A stretch of DNA of 64,000 bases, from NCBI RefSeq assembly GCF_028527925.1, contig NZ_JAPESW010000003.1, forward strand, positions 124,001 to 188,000, in the 5' to 3' direction. Source of the stretch: Cellulomonas fimi. Lineage in GTDB: Bacteria; Actinomycetota; Actinomycetes; Actinomycetales; Cellulomonadaceae. Below, piece by piece: positions 42,755-51,905 of this stretch. The translations under genes and the position numbers were made by a program. The first letter of the stretch is position 1. Each line of letters begins with the position of its first letter. The notes under the pieces were generated by a model. It worked only from the letters and a program-made list of their open reading frames with translations. It was not told where the DNA came from and ran no database searches.

Positions 42755-45007
42755 ATGGTCGCGCGCACCGAGGTCGAGCACGTCCGGACGGACCCCGACC
42801 TCCCACCTGTCGCCGTGGTCGAGCGGGGCCCGGTCCCACCGGCCCGGCGCGCCGTCCTGGCCGCCGTCGCGGTCCTCGGCGCGGTCGCCTGGTCCGTCCT
42901 CGCACTCGCCCGCGGCGAGCAGGTCAACGCCGTGTGGTTCGTGTTCGCCGCCGTGTGCACCTACGTCATCGGCTACCGCTTCTACGCGCGGCTCGTCGAG
43001 TCGAAGATCGTGCGCCCGCGGGACGACCGTGCGACCCCGGCCGAGCGGTACGACAACGCCAAGGACTTCATGCCGACGGACCGGCGCGTGCTGTTCGGCC
43101 ACCACTTCGCCGCCATCGCGGGCGCGGGACCGCTGGTCGGACCGGTGCTCGCGGCGCAGATGGGCTACCTGCCGGGCACCGTGTGGATCATCGTCGGCTG
43201 CGTGCTCGGCGGTGCCGTCCAGGACTACCTGGTGCTCACGCTGTCGGTCCGGCGCCGCGGCCGCAGCCTCGGACAGATGGCGCGCGACGAGCTCGGCCGG
43301 TTCGGCGGCGTCGCGGCGATGGTCGCCGTGTTCGTCATCATGATCATCCTCATCGCCGTCCTCGCCCTCGTGGTCGTGAACGCGCTGGCCGCGAGCCCGT
43401 GGGGCGTCTTCTCGATCGCGATGACGATCCCCATCGCGCTGTTCATGGGCGCGTACCTGCGGTTCCTCCGGCCGGGCCGCGTGTCCGAGGTGACGATCAT
43501 CGGCGTCGCGCTGCTGCTCCTCGCGATCGTCGCGGGCGGCTGGGTCGCCGAGACGGACTGGGGTCAGGACTGGTTCACGCTGAGCCCGGTCGCGCTCGCG
43601 TGGTGGCTCGCCGCCTACGGGTTCGCCGCGTCGGTCCTGCCCGTGTGGCTGCTGCTCGCCCCGCGCGACTACCTCTCGACGTTCATGAAGGTCGGCACGA
43701 TCGTCCTGCTCGCCGTCGGCATCCTCGTCGCGCGGCCCGAGGTGCAGGCACCGGCCGTGTCCTCGTTCGCGCTTCGCGGCGACGGCCCCGTCTTCGCCGG
43801 TGCGCTGTTCCCGTTCCTGTTCATCACCATCGCGTGCGGCGCGCTCTCCGGGTTCCACTCGCTCATCGCGTCGGGCACGACGCCGAAGCTGCTCGAGAAG
43901 GAGAGCCAGGCGAAGCCCATCGGCTACGGCGGGATGCTCACGGAGTCGTTCGTGGCCGTGATGGCCCTGGTCACGGCCGTCGTCATCGACCAGCACCTCT
44001 ACTTCGCGATGAACGCGCCCGCGGGTGCGACCGGTGGGACGCCCGAGACCGCCGCGGCGTACGTCAACGGGCTCGGCCTCGGCGGCACGCCCATCACGCC
44101 CGGGGAGATCGAGGGTGCCGCGCAGTCCGTCGGGGAGGAGTCGGTGGTCTCGCGGACGGGCGGAGCACCGACGCTCGCGTTCGGCATGTCGCAGGTGCTC
44201 AGCAGCGTCGTCGGCGGGTCGGGCCTCGCGGCCTTCTGGTACCACTTCGCGATCATGTTCGAGGCGCTTTTCATCCTCACGACCGTCGACGCGGGCACGC
44301 GCGTCGCGCGCTTCATGCTGTCCGACAGCCTCGGCAACGTCGGCGGGCCGCTGCGCCGCTTCCGGGACCCGTCGTGGCGCGTCGGCGCGTGGGTCTGCTC
44401 GGTCGTCGTCGTCGGCGCATGGGGGGCGATCCTCCTGATGGGGGTCACGGACCCCCTCGGCGGGATCAACACGCTGTTCCCGCTGTTCGGCATCGCCAAC
44501 CAGCTGCTCGCCGCGATCGCGCTCACGGTGGTGACGGTCGTGGTCGTGAAGAAGCGGCTGTACCGGTGGGTGTGGATCCCCGCCGTCCCGCTGGTGTGGG
44601 ACCTCGCGGTGACGATGACCGCGTCGTACCAGAAGGTGTTCTCCGCCGAGCCGCGGATCGGCTACTGGGCCCAGCACCGGGCCTTCCAGGACGCGCGCGC
44701 CGCGGGCGAGACCTCGTTCGGGGTGGCCACGTCGACCGGCGAGATGGACGCCGTCATCCGCAACACCGCCGTCCAGGGCACGCTTTCGATCGTCTTCGCG
44801 GTGCTCGTGCTCGTCGTGGTGGCGGTCGGCGCCGTCGTCGTCGTGCGTTCCGTCCGTGCGGGCGGCCTGCCCACGACCGAGGAGCCCGACGAGCCCTCCC
44901 GCATCTTCGCGCCCCGCGGGATGGTGCCCACCGCGGCCGAGCGCGAGGTCCAGGAGCTGTGGGACGCGCGCGCCCGCGCACGCACCGGGGTGGAGGCGCG
45001 GTCATGA
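42755..45007 (+). CDS. cstA: CstA family carbon-starvation transporter (pyruvate/peptide uptake)
   Basis: 750 residues with GAGGGGG before the ATG. It has about 16-18 membrane helices. DNAKDFMPTDRRVLFGHHFA AIAGAGPLVGPVLAAQMGYL, SGFHSLIASGTTPKLLEKES and FEALFILTTVDAGTRVARFM are the CstA/BtsT signatures. E. coli members import peptides or pyruvate by proton symport during carbon limitation. It is coupled by ATGA overlap to the small YbdD/YjiX-family gene, the usual partner. The C-terminal 60 residues are a cytoplasmic tail. Confidence 0.95.
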   Translation: MVARTEVEHVRTDPDLPPVAVVERGPVPPARRAVLAAVAVLGAVAWSVLALARGEQVNAVWFVFAAVCTYVIGYRFYARLVESKIVRPRDDRATPAERYDNAKDFMPTDRRVLFGHHFAAIAGAGPLVGPVLAAQMGYLPGTVWIIVGCVLGGAVQDYLVLTLSVRRRGRSLGQMARDELGRFGGVAAMVAVFVIMIILIAVLALVVVNALAASPWGVFSIAMTIPIALFMGAYLRFLRPGRVSEVTIIGVALLLLAIVAGGWVAETDWGQDWFTLSPVALAWWLAAYGFAASVLPVWLLLAPRDYLSTFMKVGTIVLLAVGILVARPEVQAPAVSSFALRGDGPVFAGALFPFLFITIACGALSGFHSLIASGTTPKLLEKESQAKPIGYGGMLTESFVAVMALVTAVVIDQHLYFAMNAPAGATGGTPETAAAYVNGLGLGGTPITPGEIEGAAQSVGEESVVSRTGGAPTLAFGMSQVLSSVVGGSGLAAFWYHFAIMFEALFILTTVDAGTRVARFMLSDSLGNVGGPLRRFRDPSWRVGAWVCSVVVVGAWGAILLMGVTDPLGGINTLFPLFGIANQLLAAIALTVVTVVVVKKRLYRWVWIPAVPLVWDLAVTMTASYQKVFSAEPRIGYWAQHRAFQDARAAGETSFGVATSTGEMDAVIRNTAVQGTLSIVFAVLVLVVVAVGAVVVVRSVRAGGLPTTEEPDEPSRIFAPRGMVPTAAEREVQELWDARARARTGVEARS

Positions 45008-45243
45008 CCGGGCCCCGCGCCACGGCGCCGGGCGGACCGGTCGGCTCGGTCGCCCGCGCGGTCGCGCGCGCCGCCCGGGCCGTGCACTGGTACACGACGT
45101 CGCTCCTCGGGGACCGCGACTACGACCGCTACGTCGCGCAACTCGCGCGCGTGCACCCCGACGTCGACCCGCCGTCCGCGGCGCAGTACTGGCGCACGCG
45201 TCACGCCGACGCGGACGCCCACCCCGGCGCGCGCTGCTGCTGA
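45004..45243 (+). CDS. YbdD/YjiX family small protein, CstA partner
   Basis: 79 residues. The core WYTTSLLGDRDYDRYVAQLA followed by HPDVDPPSAAQYWRTRHADA matches YbdD/YjiX (DUF466), in which LGxxDYxRYxxHxxxxHPxxxxPxxxxFxR is conserved. It is translationally coupled to cstA. In E. coli the paired protein is needed for transporter activity. An actinobacterial N-terminal extension and a Cys-Cys end (GARCC) are present. Confidence 0.93.
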   Translation: MTGPRATAPGGPVGSVARAVARAARAVHWYTTSLLGDRDYDRYVAQLARVHPDVDPPSAAQYWRTRHADADAHPGARCC

Positions 45244-45293
45244 CGGCACGCGTGCCGGCGACGGCTGTCGCACGCCTGCCCTAGCCTCGGGCC

Positions 45294-45923
45294 ATGGCCG
45301 ACACCGGTGTCCCCGGCCGCCTCGCGCCGCTCCTGTCGCAGTACGACTGGGCGTGCGAGCGGCTCCTCGCGCGCCTGACCGGACCCGACATGGACAGCGG
45401 CGACGGCGAGCGCGTCGCGGTCCCGCCGCTCACCGACGCCGAGTACCTGTGGGAGCCGGCACCGGGAGCCTGGTCGATCCGGCGCAAGTCCGACGGTCCC
45501 GGTCCGGGCGCGACCGTGCTGGTCGGTGCGGGCGAGTGGGGCCGCGACGGCGGGAGGCCACACCCCTGGCCCCCGCCCCTGACGACGATCGCCTGGCGCA
45601 TGGCGCACGTCGCCGAGATGCTCCTGCTCCGCGCCGAGTACACCGTCGGCAGCCGGCAGGGCTCCGAGTCGGACCTCGCGTACCCCGGCACCGCCGACGC
45701 GGCCGTCGCGCTGCTGGCGCGCGGGATCGGCGCCTGGCGGGAGGCGCTGGTCACGGCCGACGACGCCGCCCTCGACCAGGTCGGCCGCTGCACGTACCCC
45801 GACGGCGACGACGCCGAGCAGCCCTTCCTCGAGATCGTCTGGTGGGTCAACCAGGAGGTGCTGCACCACGGCGCCGAGATCGCGCTGCTCCGCGACCTGC
45901 ACCGGGCGCTGCACGCCGGCTGA
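45294..45923 (+). CDS. DinB family protein
   Basis: 209 residues from the ATG at 45294, 6 nt after TAGCCT (leaderless pattern). DinB four-helix-bundle marks are WRMAHVAEMLLLRAEYTVGS, which carries the first metal His, and VNQEVLHHGAEIALLRDLHR with the later His ligands. The family includes thiol-dependent metal enzymes such as mycothiol-dependent detoxifiers, which actinobacteria use in place of glutathione enzymes. The substrate is unknown. Isolated between the cstA unit and an orphan gene. Confidence 0.87.
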   Translation: MADTGVPGRLAPLLSQYDWACERLLARLTGPDMDSGDGERVAVPPLTDAEYLWEPAPGAWSIRRKSDGPGPGATVLVGAGEWGRDGGRPHPWPPPLTTIAWRMAHVAEMLLLRAEYTVGSRQGSESDLAYPGTADAAVALLARGIGAWREALVTADDAALDQVGRCTYPDGDDAEQPFLEIVWWVNQEVLHHGAEIALLRDLHRALHAG

Positions 45924-46126
45924 CCGCCGCCTGCCCGGACCGGCGGCGCCGTCGACCGGTGGGACGACGCCGCGTCGGCCCGTTCACCCGCACGACGCAC
46001 CGCACCCGCCGCCACGGTCGACCGATCAGGGGAAAAGTGCGAAACGGACATCCCGCCGCGTGGGAGCGCGTGCACACTCGGTGGGACGACGCGGGACGGC
46101 GTCGGTCATCGACGCCAGGAGGACAC

Positions 46127-46582
46127 GTGCTCGGCACCCGCAGGACCCACGACGACCAGCCGCTCCCCGCGCACGGCGACGACTGGTCCGCGGACCGCCT
46201 GAGCACCTTCCACCGCCGGCTGTCGGTCGCCGCGTCCGGTGCCCCGGCGCCCGGTCAGGTCGACACGCTGCTCGACGAGGTCCCCACGACCCCGCGCAAC
46301 GTGGCCGCGCTGCTCGAGCACCTCGTCGACGAGCACGCACGCCGTGCGCGCGAGGCCGGTCGGTCGCGCGCCGTCGTGTCGTCGCCGCTGCCGGAGGGTG
46401 CCGTCGCACGCGTCGGGCACCTGCTCGTCGTGCGCTGGCTGACCCGACGCCACGCGATGGGCCGCCGCGTCATCCGCCGCGTCGCGCACTCCCCCGCCGC
46501 CGTCACCGCGCCGTCCGAGCGCACCGGCTGGCTGCTCGTCCGCCACCTGACGGACGGCCTCACGACACCGGCGCCGGCCTGA
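46127..46582 (+). CDS. hypothetical protein
   Basis: 151 residues from the GTG at 46127, selected because AGGAGG lies 4 nt upstream; the frame is open far upstream but looks non-coding there. The sequence is His/Arg-rich and mainly helical (LLDEVPTTPRNVAALLEHLV, ARVGHLLVVRWLTRRHAMGR). There are no Cys, no signal peptide and no membrane helix. I do not recognise the family. Upstream lies 200 bp without other genes. A cytoplasmic regulatory or structural role is possible. Confidence 0.6.
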   Translation: MLGTRRTHDDQPLPAHGDDWSADRLSTFHRRLSVAASGAPAPGQVDTLLDEVPTTPRNVAALLEHLVDEHARRAREAGRSRAVVSSPLPEGAVARVGHLLVVRWLTRRHAMGRRVIRRVAHSPAAVTAPSERTGWLLVRHLTDGLTTPAPA

Positions 46583-46694
46583 CCGTCGACCCTCCGCGAC
46601 GCAGGCCGGCGTCGGCACCCGGCGCCACCGCCCGACGGCCGGGCGTCGCTGCCCGGACGACCGCCCGCGACGACTGCGTGCTTGACTGCGGCGC

Positions 46695-47240
46695 GTGACC
46701 TACACGCCCGTGCCGGAGCGGATCGAGACCGCGCGTCTGGTGATGACGCCGCAGGTGCCGTCCGACGCGGACTGGCTCGCGGAGCTGTTCACCGCGCGCG
46801 GGACCGGCGTCGTCACGCCGGTCGCCGCCGCCGTGCGGATCGCGGCGATGCAGCGGCTGGTCGCCGAGCACGGGATCGGCGCGCGCGTGCTCCGGCTGCG
46901 GGGCGACGACGGCGCTCTCGGCTACTGCGCGCTCGTCGTCGGCCGGGCCTCGCTCGACGAGCCCGAGCTCGCCTACGAGCTGCTGCCCGCGGCGCACGGC
47001 CACGGCTACGCGACGGAAGGCTCACGCGCGCTGGTCGCGGCCGCGTTCGCGACGGGACGCACGCGTCTGTGGTCCACGGTCCGCCCGTGGAACGTCTCGT
47101 CGCTGCGCGTGCTCGACCGCGTCGGCTTCCGTCGGTCGCACACGACGTCGGACGTGGAGGGCGAGATCGTCTGGCACGTCCTCGACCGTGACCGGCACGA
47201 CGTCGAGCCCGGCTCGCGCGGAGGTCCCGACGATGCCTGA
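46695..47240 (+). CDS. GNAT-family N-acetyltransferase (RimJ/RimL type)
   Basis: 181 residues, GTG start. ERIETARLVMTPQVPSDADW is the RimJ/RimL opening, the acetyl-CoA segment is ELLPAAHGHGYATEGSRALV, and STVRPWNVSSLRVLDRVGFR is the typical strand-turn near the end. These enzymes acetylate ribosomal protein N-termini or small amines. It overlaps the ATG of the MFS gene by 8 bp, so the two are co-transcribed, and the transferase may act on the exported compound. Confidence 0.9.
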   Translation: MTYTPVPERIETARLVMTPQVPSDADWLAELFTARGTGVVTPVAAAVRIAAMQRLVAEHGIGARVLRLRGDDGALGYCALVVGRASLDEPELAYELLPAAHGHGYATEGSRALVAAAFATGRTRLWSTVRPWNVSSLRVLDRVGFRRSHTTSDVEGEIVWHVLDRDRHDVEPGSRGGPDDA

Positions 47241-48483
47241 GACCGACGTCCTGACCCCCGCGGCGGTCGCGGCGGTCCAGCGACGGACGCTGCGGGTCGT
47301 CGTCGCGAGCCAGGTGCTGGGCGGCGCAGGGCTCGCGGCGGGCATCACCGTGGGCGCGCTGCTCGCGGAGCAGATGCTCGGCTCGCAACAGCTCGCGGGC
47401 GTCCCGGCGGCGCTCATGACGACGGGCGCAGCGCTCAGCGCGTTCCTCGTCGGGCGGCTCACGCAGCGACGGGGCCGTCGGGTGGGCCTCGTCGCCGGGT
47501 TCACCGCGGGCGGGCTCGGCGGGCTCGGCGTCGTCGCGGCGGCAGCCCTCGGCAGCGTGCCGCTCCTGCTCGTCGCGTTCCTGCTCTACGGCGCGGGCAC
47601 GGCGACCAACCTGCAGGCCCGGTACGCCGGGACGGATCTCGCGCTGCCGGACCGCCGCGGCACGGCGATCTCGGTCGCGATGGTCTCGACGACCCTGGGC
47701 GCGGTCGCGGGTCCGAACCTCGTCGCCCCGCTCGGCGGCGTCGCGACCGACCTCGGCCTGCCCGCGCTCGCCGGCCCCTTCCTGCTCGCGGGTGCCGCGT
47801 TCCTCGCGGCGGGCGGCGTGCTGCTCGCGCTCCTGCGCCCCGACCCGTACCTGCTGGCGCAGCGCCTCGACGCGGCGACCACGCCGTCGGCCGGCCACGT
47901 CGCGGAGCCCGCCGTCGCGCCCGGCCGCGGTGTCGCGGTCGGTGCGACCGTCATGGTGCTCACGCAGGTCGCGATGGTCGCGATCATGACGATGACGCCC
48001 GTGCACATGCGCGCCCACCACCACGACCTGTCGGCGGTCGGGCTGGTCATCGGCATCCACGTCGGCGCGATGTTCCTGCCGTCGCTGGTGACCGGCCCGC
48101 TCGTGGACCGCGTCGGCCGCATCCCGATGGCGATCGCGTCGGCCGTGACGCTGCTGCTCGCGGGCGTCACCGCTGCGCTGGCGCCGGCCGACTCCATGCC
48201 GCTGCTCGTCGTCGCGCTCGCGCTGCTCGGCCTGGGCTGGAACTTCGGGCTGATCGCCGGGACGGCCCTGGTCGTCGACGCGACCGTCCCCGCGAACCGC
48301 GCCCGCACCCAGGGATCGCTCGACGTGCTGGTCGCGCTCGGCGGGGCGGGCGGTGGGGCTCTGTCGGGCGTCGTCATGGCCGCCACGAGCTACGCGACGC
48401 TGTCGCTCGTCGGCGGCGTGCTGTCGCTGCTGCTCCTGCCCGTGCTGCTGTGGAGCCGCCGCCCGGTGCCCGCGCGCGCCTGA
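47233..48483 (+). CDS. MFS transporter (drug-efflux-like)
   Basis: 416 residues from the ATG at 47233. About 12 helices are visible; VAGLSFxR-type motif A appears as VGRLTQRRGRRVGLVAGF, and MTPVHMRAHHHDLSAVGLVI and LGWNFGLIAGTALVVDATVP are typical of YfcJ/arabinose-efflux-like permeases. No binding protein or regulator is adjacent. Coupling to an acetyltransferase suggests a resistance or self-protection pair. Confidence 0.88.
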   Translation: MPETDVLTPAAVAAVQRRTLRVVVASQVLGGAGLAAGITVGALLAEQMLGSQQLAGVPAALMTTGAALSAFLVGRLTQRRGRRVGLVAGFTAGGLGGLGVVAAAALGSVPLLLVAFLLYGAGTATNLQARYAGTDLALPDRRGTAISVAMVSTTLGAVAGPNLVAPLGGVATDLGLPALAGPFLLAGAAFLAAGGVLLALLRPDPYLLAQRLDAATTPSAGHVAEPAVAPGRGVAVGATVMVLTQVAMVAIMTMTPVHMRAHHHDLSAVGLVIGIHVGAMFLPSLVTGPLVDRVGRIPMAIASAVTLLLAGVTAALAPADSMPLLVVALALLGLGWNFGLIAGTALVVDATVPANRARTQGSLDVLVALGGAGGGALSGVVMAATSYATLSLVGGVLSLLLLPVLLWSRRPVPARA

Positions 48484-48810
48484 CGGGACGTGCGCCGGGA
48501 CATGGACCGGTGCACGGGTCGGACGGGCGCGCCGGGGCCTACGCTCCCCTCCGTGTCACGGTGGTGACGCTGCTCCGCGATGCACAGGGGCCGCACCTAT
48601 CCCGGCATCGTTCGGGCGCACGAACCGTCACCGGCCGGCCGGCTCGCGGCGGCAACCGCCGGCGCAACCCCGCACCGCATCGCGGTCACCCGGGCCCGCC
48701 TGGACGGCCTCGGCCGTCACTGCCGGCGGAGGGCGCGGGACTGCTCGAACCGTCCACCGCGCACCTGCGCCGGTGAGACGATGCAGCCTCGCGAGAGGCC
48801 GGAGGATCGA
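48484..48810. other. intergenic region with one weak palindrome
   Basis: No gene is supported. GTCAC-GGTG-GTGAC (48555-48568) follows the promoter-like hexamer TACGCT near 48540 and may be an operator or leader hairpin for the downstream orphan. Apart from that I see nothing. Confidence 0.4.
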
Positions 48811-49761
48811 ATGGTGCTGCCGCACGCGTACCAGGTGGCGCAGTACGACCCACGCGACTACGGGCCCGATGGCTACGTCGGGCCGCTGGACAGCGACACC
48901 GACGAGGGCCCGCGGGAGGCGGCGTACCTGACCGCGATCGCGGCGTTCGCCGGCGAGCTGGGGGTGACCCACCTCGCCGTTCGAGCCCCGCGCTTCGTCG
49001 GCTCGAACCCGGACGAGGAGCCCCTGGCCCCAGGCGATGTGCTGGCGAGACTGTTCGGTACCGACCTCACCGGCTACGTCGATGGCGCCCTTCTCGACAT
49101 CGCGGACGCACAGGCGCTGATCCAGGCCGGGTTCCGGGGCGGTACGCACGGATGCGAGCTCGAGGCCGACCGGATGCTCGTGCACGTCGACTGGGACATG
49201 TACATGTACATCGGGACCTCGACACCGTGTCCGGGCGCGGTGGCCGCGACCCGCGCGGCCGGGATCTTCGCCACCGAGCTCGACCTCGTGCTCAGCGAGT
49301 GGCTCGACGACAGCGGTCCCAAGATCGACCGCCCGATCGACGCGCAGTTCTGGTCCGAGGTTGACGCCGTCGTCGCCACCCAGGGAGCGGTGCTGCTCGA
49401 GGAGCACGCCGCCTGGACCCGCTGGCACCGGCTCACACCCGGCTCACCGCGCCCGAACCTACGGCCCCGGTGCGCGGTCGCGGTCTGGCCCGACCTCGAC
49501 CCCGACGTCGACGCCGTCCTGGCCCGCCCGGTCGACGACATCGTCCATGACCAGCTGGTCTGGCTCACCGCCGACGGCGCGCTCCGATCCCGGATGGTCG
49601 GGGAGGACGATGCGGCCTCTCTGCGCTCCGACCTCGTCGGAGCCCGAGCGGCCTGGTGGCGCCCGAGTCACGCCGGTCAGCAGGAGCCGCTCATCGAGGC
49701 GGTCATGCCCGACGCTGACGGGACCGTGCGCGCACGATGGGACCGCGAAGCGCAAGGCTAG
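48811..49761 (+). CDS. hypothetical protein, possibly acquired
   Basis: 316 residues from the ATG at 48811, preceded by GGAGGA; an in-frame ATG at 48781 is less well placed. The N-terminal part (YQVAQYDPRDYGPDGYVGPL) and the middle (ELEADRMLVHVDWDMYMYIG, YIGTSTPCPGAVAATRAAGI) suggest an alpha/beta cytoplasmic protein; WLDDSGPKIDRPIDAQFWSE may be a substrate loop. I do not recognise it. Codon choice is looser than in neighbours (more GAT, GGT, CTT), which hints at horizontal transfer. There is no mobile gene nearby. Confidence 0.65.
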   Translation: MVLPHAYQVAQYDPRDYGPDGYVGPLDSDTDEGPREAAYLTAIAAFAGELGVTHLAVRAPRFVGSNPDEEPLAPGDVLARLFGTDLTGYVDGALLDIADAQALIQAGFRGGTHGCELEADRMLVHVDWDMYMYIGTSTPCPGAVAATRAAGIFATELDLVLSEWLDDSGPKIDRPIDAQFWSEVDAVVATQGAVLLEEHAAWTRWHRLTPGSPRPNLRPRCAVAVWPDLDPDVDAVLARPVDDIVHDQLVWLTADGALRSRMVGEDDAASLRSDLVGARAAWWRPSHAGQQEPLIEAVMPDADGTVRARWDREAQG

Positions 49762-50008
49762 GCACCACGGGGAGCCGCTCGTCAGCACCGCAGGCGCAAC
49801 TGTCCGGCAGAAAGGTCCGCGACGGCGAGGTCATCGTGCGCGAGCCCTGGTCGGGCGCCGACCTGATCCCGCCCGGCTGATCGCGGGGCGCCCGAGGGGC
49901 ACCACCCACCCGCCCGTCCCACTGCGAGCGCACGCGCCCGGTCGGGAGCGGTGCCTACACTGACCGCGCCGTCGGCCGGACGGCCCCCCGAACCTCCGAG
50001 GAGCAGCC

Positions 50009-51082
50009 ATGCGCGCGACCGTCATCCACGGCGAGCGGGACGTCCGGGTCGAGGACGTCCCGGACCCGGCCCTGCGCGAGGGCGGCAGCGGGCGCGACGC
50101 CGTGGTGCGGGTCGTCGCGGCGTGCGTGTGCGGGTCGGACCTGTGGACCTACCGGGGCGTGCAGCCGGTGCGGTCGCCCAAGCGGATCGGGCACGAGTTC
50201 ATCGGGGTCGTCGAGCAGGTCGGTGACGCGGTCGAGCACGTCGCCGTCGGCGACGCGGTCATCGCGCCGTTCTACGTGTGCGACGACACGTGCGTGAACT
50301 GCCGCAACGGCGTGAGCACGTCGTGCCTGCACGGCGGCTGGTGGGGCTCCGCCGACCGCGAGGGCGGCTTCGCCGACGGCGGCCAGGGCGAGCGCGTCCG
50401 GGTCCCGCTGGCCGACGGCACGCTCGTCGTCGTCCCGGACCTCGACCTGGAGAGCGAGGCGGGCCGCGCGCTCGTCCCGCACCTCCTCACTCTGTCCGAC
50501 GTCATGGGGACCGGGCACCACGCGGCGCTGTCCGGCGGCGTCGGCCCGGGCTCGACGGTCGCGGTCGTCGGTGACGGCGCGGTCGGCCTGTGCGCGGTCG
50601 CGGCCGCCCGCCGGCTCGGGGCGTCGCGGATCGTCGCGATGTCACGGCACCCGCAGCGGCAGGAGCTCGCGCGGACGCTCGGTGCGACGGACGTGGTGCC
50701 CGAGCGCGGCGACGAGGGCGTCGCGCGGCTCAAGGAGCTCTTCGACGGCGTCGGCCCGGACGTCGTGCTCGAGTGCGTCGGGACGGCAGAGTCGATGGAC
50801 CAGGCGCTGCGGTCGGCGCGGCCCGGCGGCCAGGTCGGCTTCGTCGGGGTCCCGGCGGGCGGTCCGGAGCTGCCGGTGCGGACGATGTTCGACACCAACG
50901 TCGGCGTGCGCGGCGGCGTCGCCCCGGTCCGCGGGTACATCGAGGAGCTGCTGCCGGAGGTGCTCGACGGGCGCCTGCAGCCGGGGGTGGTCTTCGACCT
51001 CGAGCTCCCCCTCGAGGAGGTCGCCGAGGCGTACGCCGCGATGGACGAGCGCCGCGCGACCAAGGTGCTGCTGCGCCCCTGA
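50009..51082 (+). CDS. zinc-dependent alcohol dehydrogenase family protein
   Basis: 357 residues. The N-terminal GroES-like domain has the catalytic zinc Cys (ACVCGSDLWTYRG), GHEFIGVVEQVGD, and the structural zinc lobe with four Cys (CDDTCVNCRNGVSTSC). The Rossmann NAD(P) domain opens at about residue 180 (TVAVVGDGAVGLCAVAAARR). This MDR arrangement oxidises alcohols or reduces aldehydes; the substrate is not clear. A promoter-like TACACT lies at 49956-49961. The downstream lipoprotein has its own promoter. Confidence 0.93.
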   Translation: MRATVIHGERDVRVEDVPDPALREGGSGRDAVVRVVAACVCGSDLWTYRGVQPVRSPKRIGHEFIGVVEQVGDAVEHVAVGDAVIAPFYVCDDTCVNCRNGVSTSCLHGGWWGSADREGGFADGGQGERVRVPLADGTLVVVPDLDLESEAGRALVPHLLTLSDVMGTGHHAALSGGVGPGSTVAVVGDGAVGLCAVAAARRLGASRIVAMSRHPQRQELARTLGATDVVPERGDEGVARLKELFDGVGPDVVLECVGTAESMDQALRSARPGGQVGFVGVPAGGPELPVRTMFDTNVGVRGGVAPVRGYIEELLPEVLDGRLQPGVVFDLELPLEEVAEAYAAMDERRATKVLLRP

Positions 51083-51200
51083 CGCGCGGCGCGGACGCGA
51101 CCCCCGCCCACACCGGAGCGCGTCCGGTCACGCGCACCCGCGTCGCGACCTGCGTGGACGGTCCGACGCCGGCCGTTCGACGGCCCCTACGGTGTCCGCC

Positions 51201-51839
51201 GTGACCCGTCCGCTGCCGCTCGCCGCCGCCCTCTGCCTGCCCGCCCTGCTGCTCGCGGGGTGCTCGGGCGCACCGCAGGAGGCGGAGCCCGCGACGGCCG
51301 TCCCGACCGCGTGGCTCGACGCCGCCGCCGACGGCTGGCCCGGCTCGGCCGGCCACGGCAGCTCCGCGCCGGTGCTGTCGGGCGACGACTGCGTCCTCAC
51401 CGACGAGGTCGTCGCACGCGGCGCGACGGCCCGCACCGACCTGAGCGGCTGGGGGCCGTACGGCGACGACGCGTCCACCGACGACGCCTTCCGCTACGTG
51501 TGCGAGTTCCGCGGCGACGACCTGAGCGCGCAGCTGCAGCTGATCCAGGCGGGCTCGTCCACCGACGCCGGCGCCACCGTCGCCCTCTTCCTCGACCAGC
51601 GCACGACGTCCGACCAGGAGAACGAGCCGTCGACCGTGCAGGTGGCCGGGGTCGACGTGCACGTCAACCAGCGCTGGTACCCAGGTCCGGGCTACGGCGA
51701 GGCGACCGCGCTGTTCCACGACGAGGACGCGGATGCGCTCGTCCAGCTCGAGGTCTCGTCGCTCGACGAGCACGCGTTCGAGGCGTACACCGCGCAGCAG
51801 GTCGCCGACGACCTCATGGAGCAGCTCGGCCGCGCCTGA
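51201..51839 (+). CDS. lipoprotein, DUF3558-like
   Basis: 212 residues from the GTG at 51201, 7 nt after TACGGT. The signal peptide ends in the lipobox LLAGC, so the mature protein is lipid-anchored outside the membrane at Cys21 or so. Cys in DDCVLTDEV and YVCEFRGDD probably form a disulfide. The beta-rich body (AQLQLIQAGSSTDAGATVAL) and length fit DUF3558-type actinobacterial lipoproteins of unknown function. No neighbour suggests a partner. Confidence 0.75.
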   Translation: MTRPLPLAAALCLPALLLAGCSGAPQEAEPATAVPTAWLDAAADGWPGSAGHGSSAPVLSGDDCVLTDEVVARGATARTDLSGWGPYGDDASTDDAFRYVCEFRGDDLSAQLQLIQAGSSTDAGATVALFLDQRTTSDQENEPSTVQVAGVDVHVNQRWYPGPGYGEATALFHDEDADALVQLEVSSLDEHAFEAYTAQQVADDLMEQLGRA

Positions 51840-51905
51840 CCGCAGCGTGGGCCGCGCACCCCGCCTGGCCTGCGCCCGCCCCGTGACCGATCCCGCCGGG
51901 GGTCG

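Noticed and set aside
42200-44677. 825-codon open frame opposite cstA
   Set aside because: Only its last 152 codons (DUF6314) look like protein; the remainder is antisense to the CstA helices.
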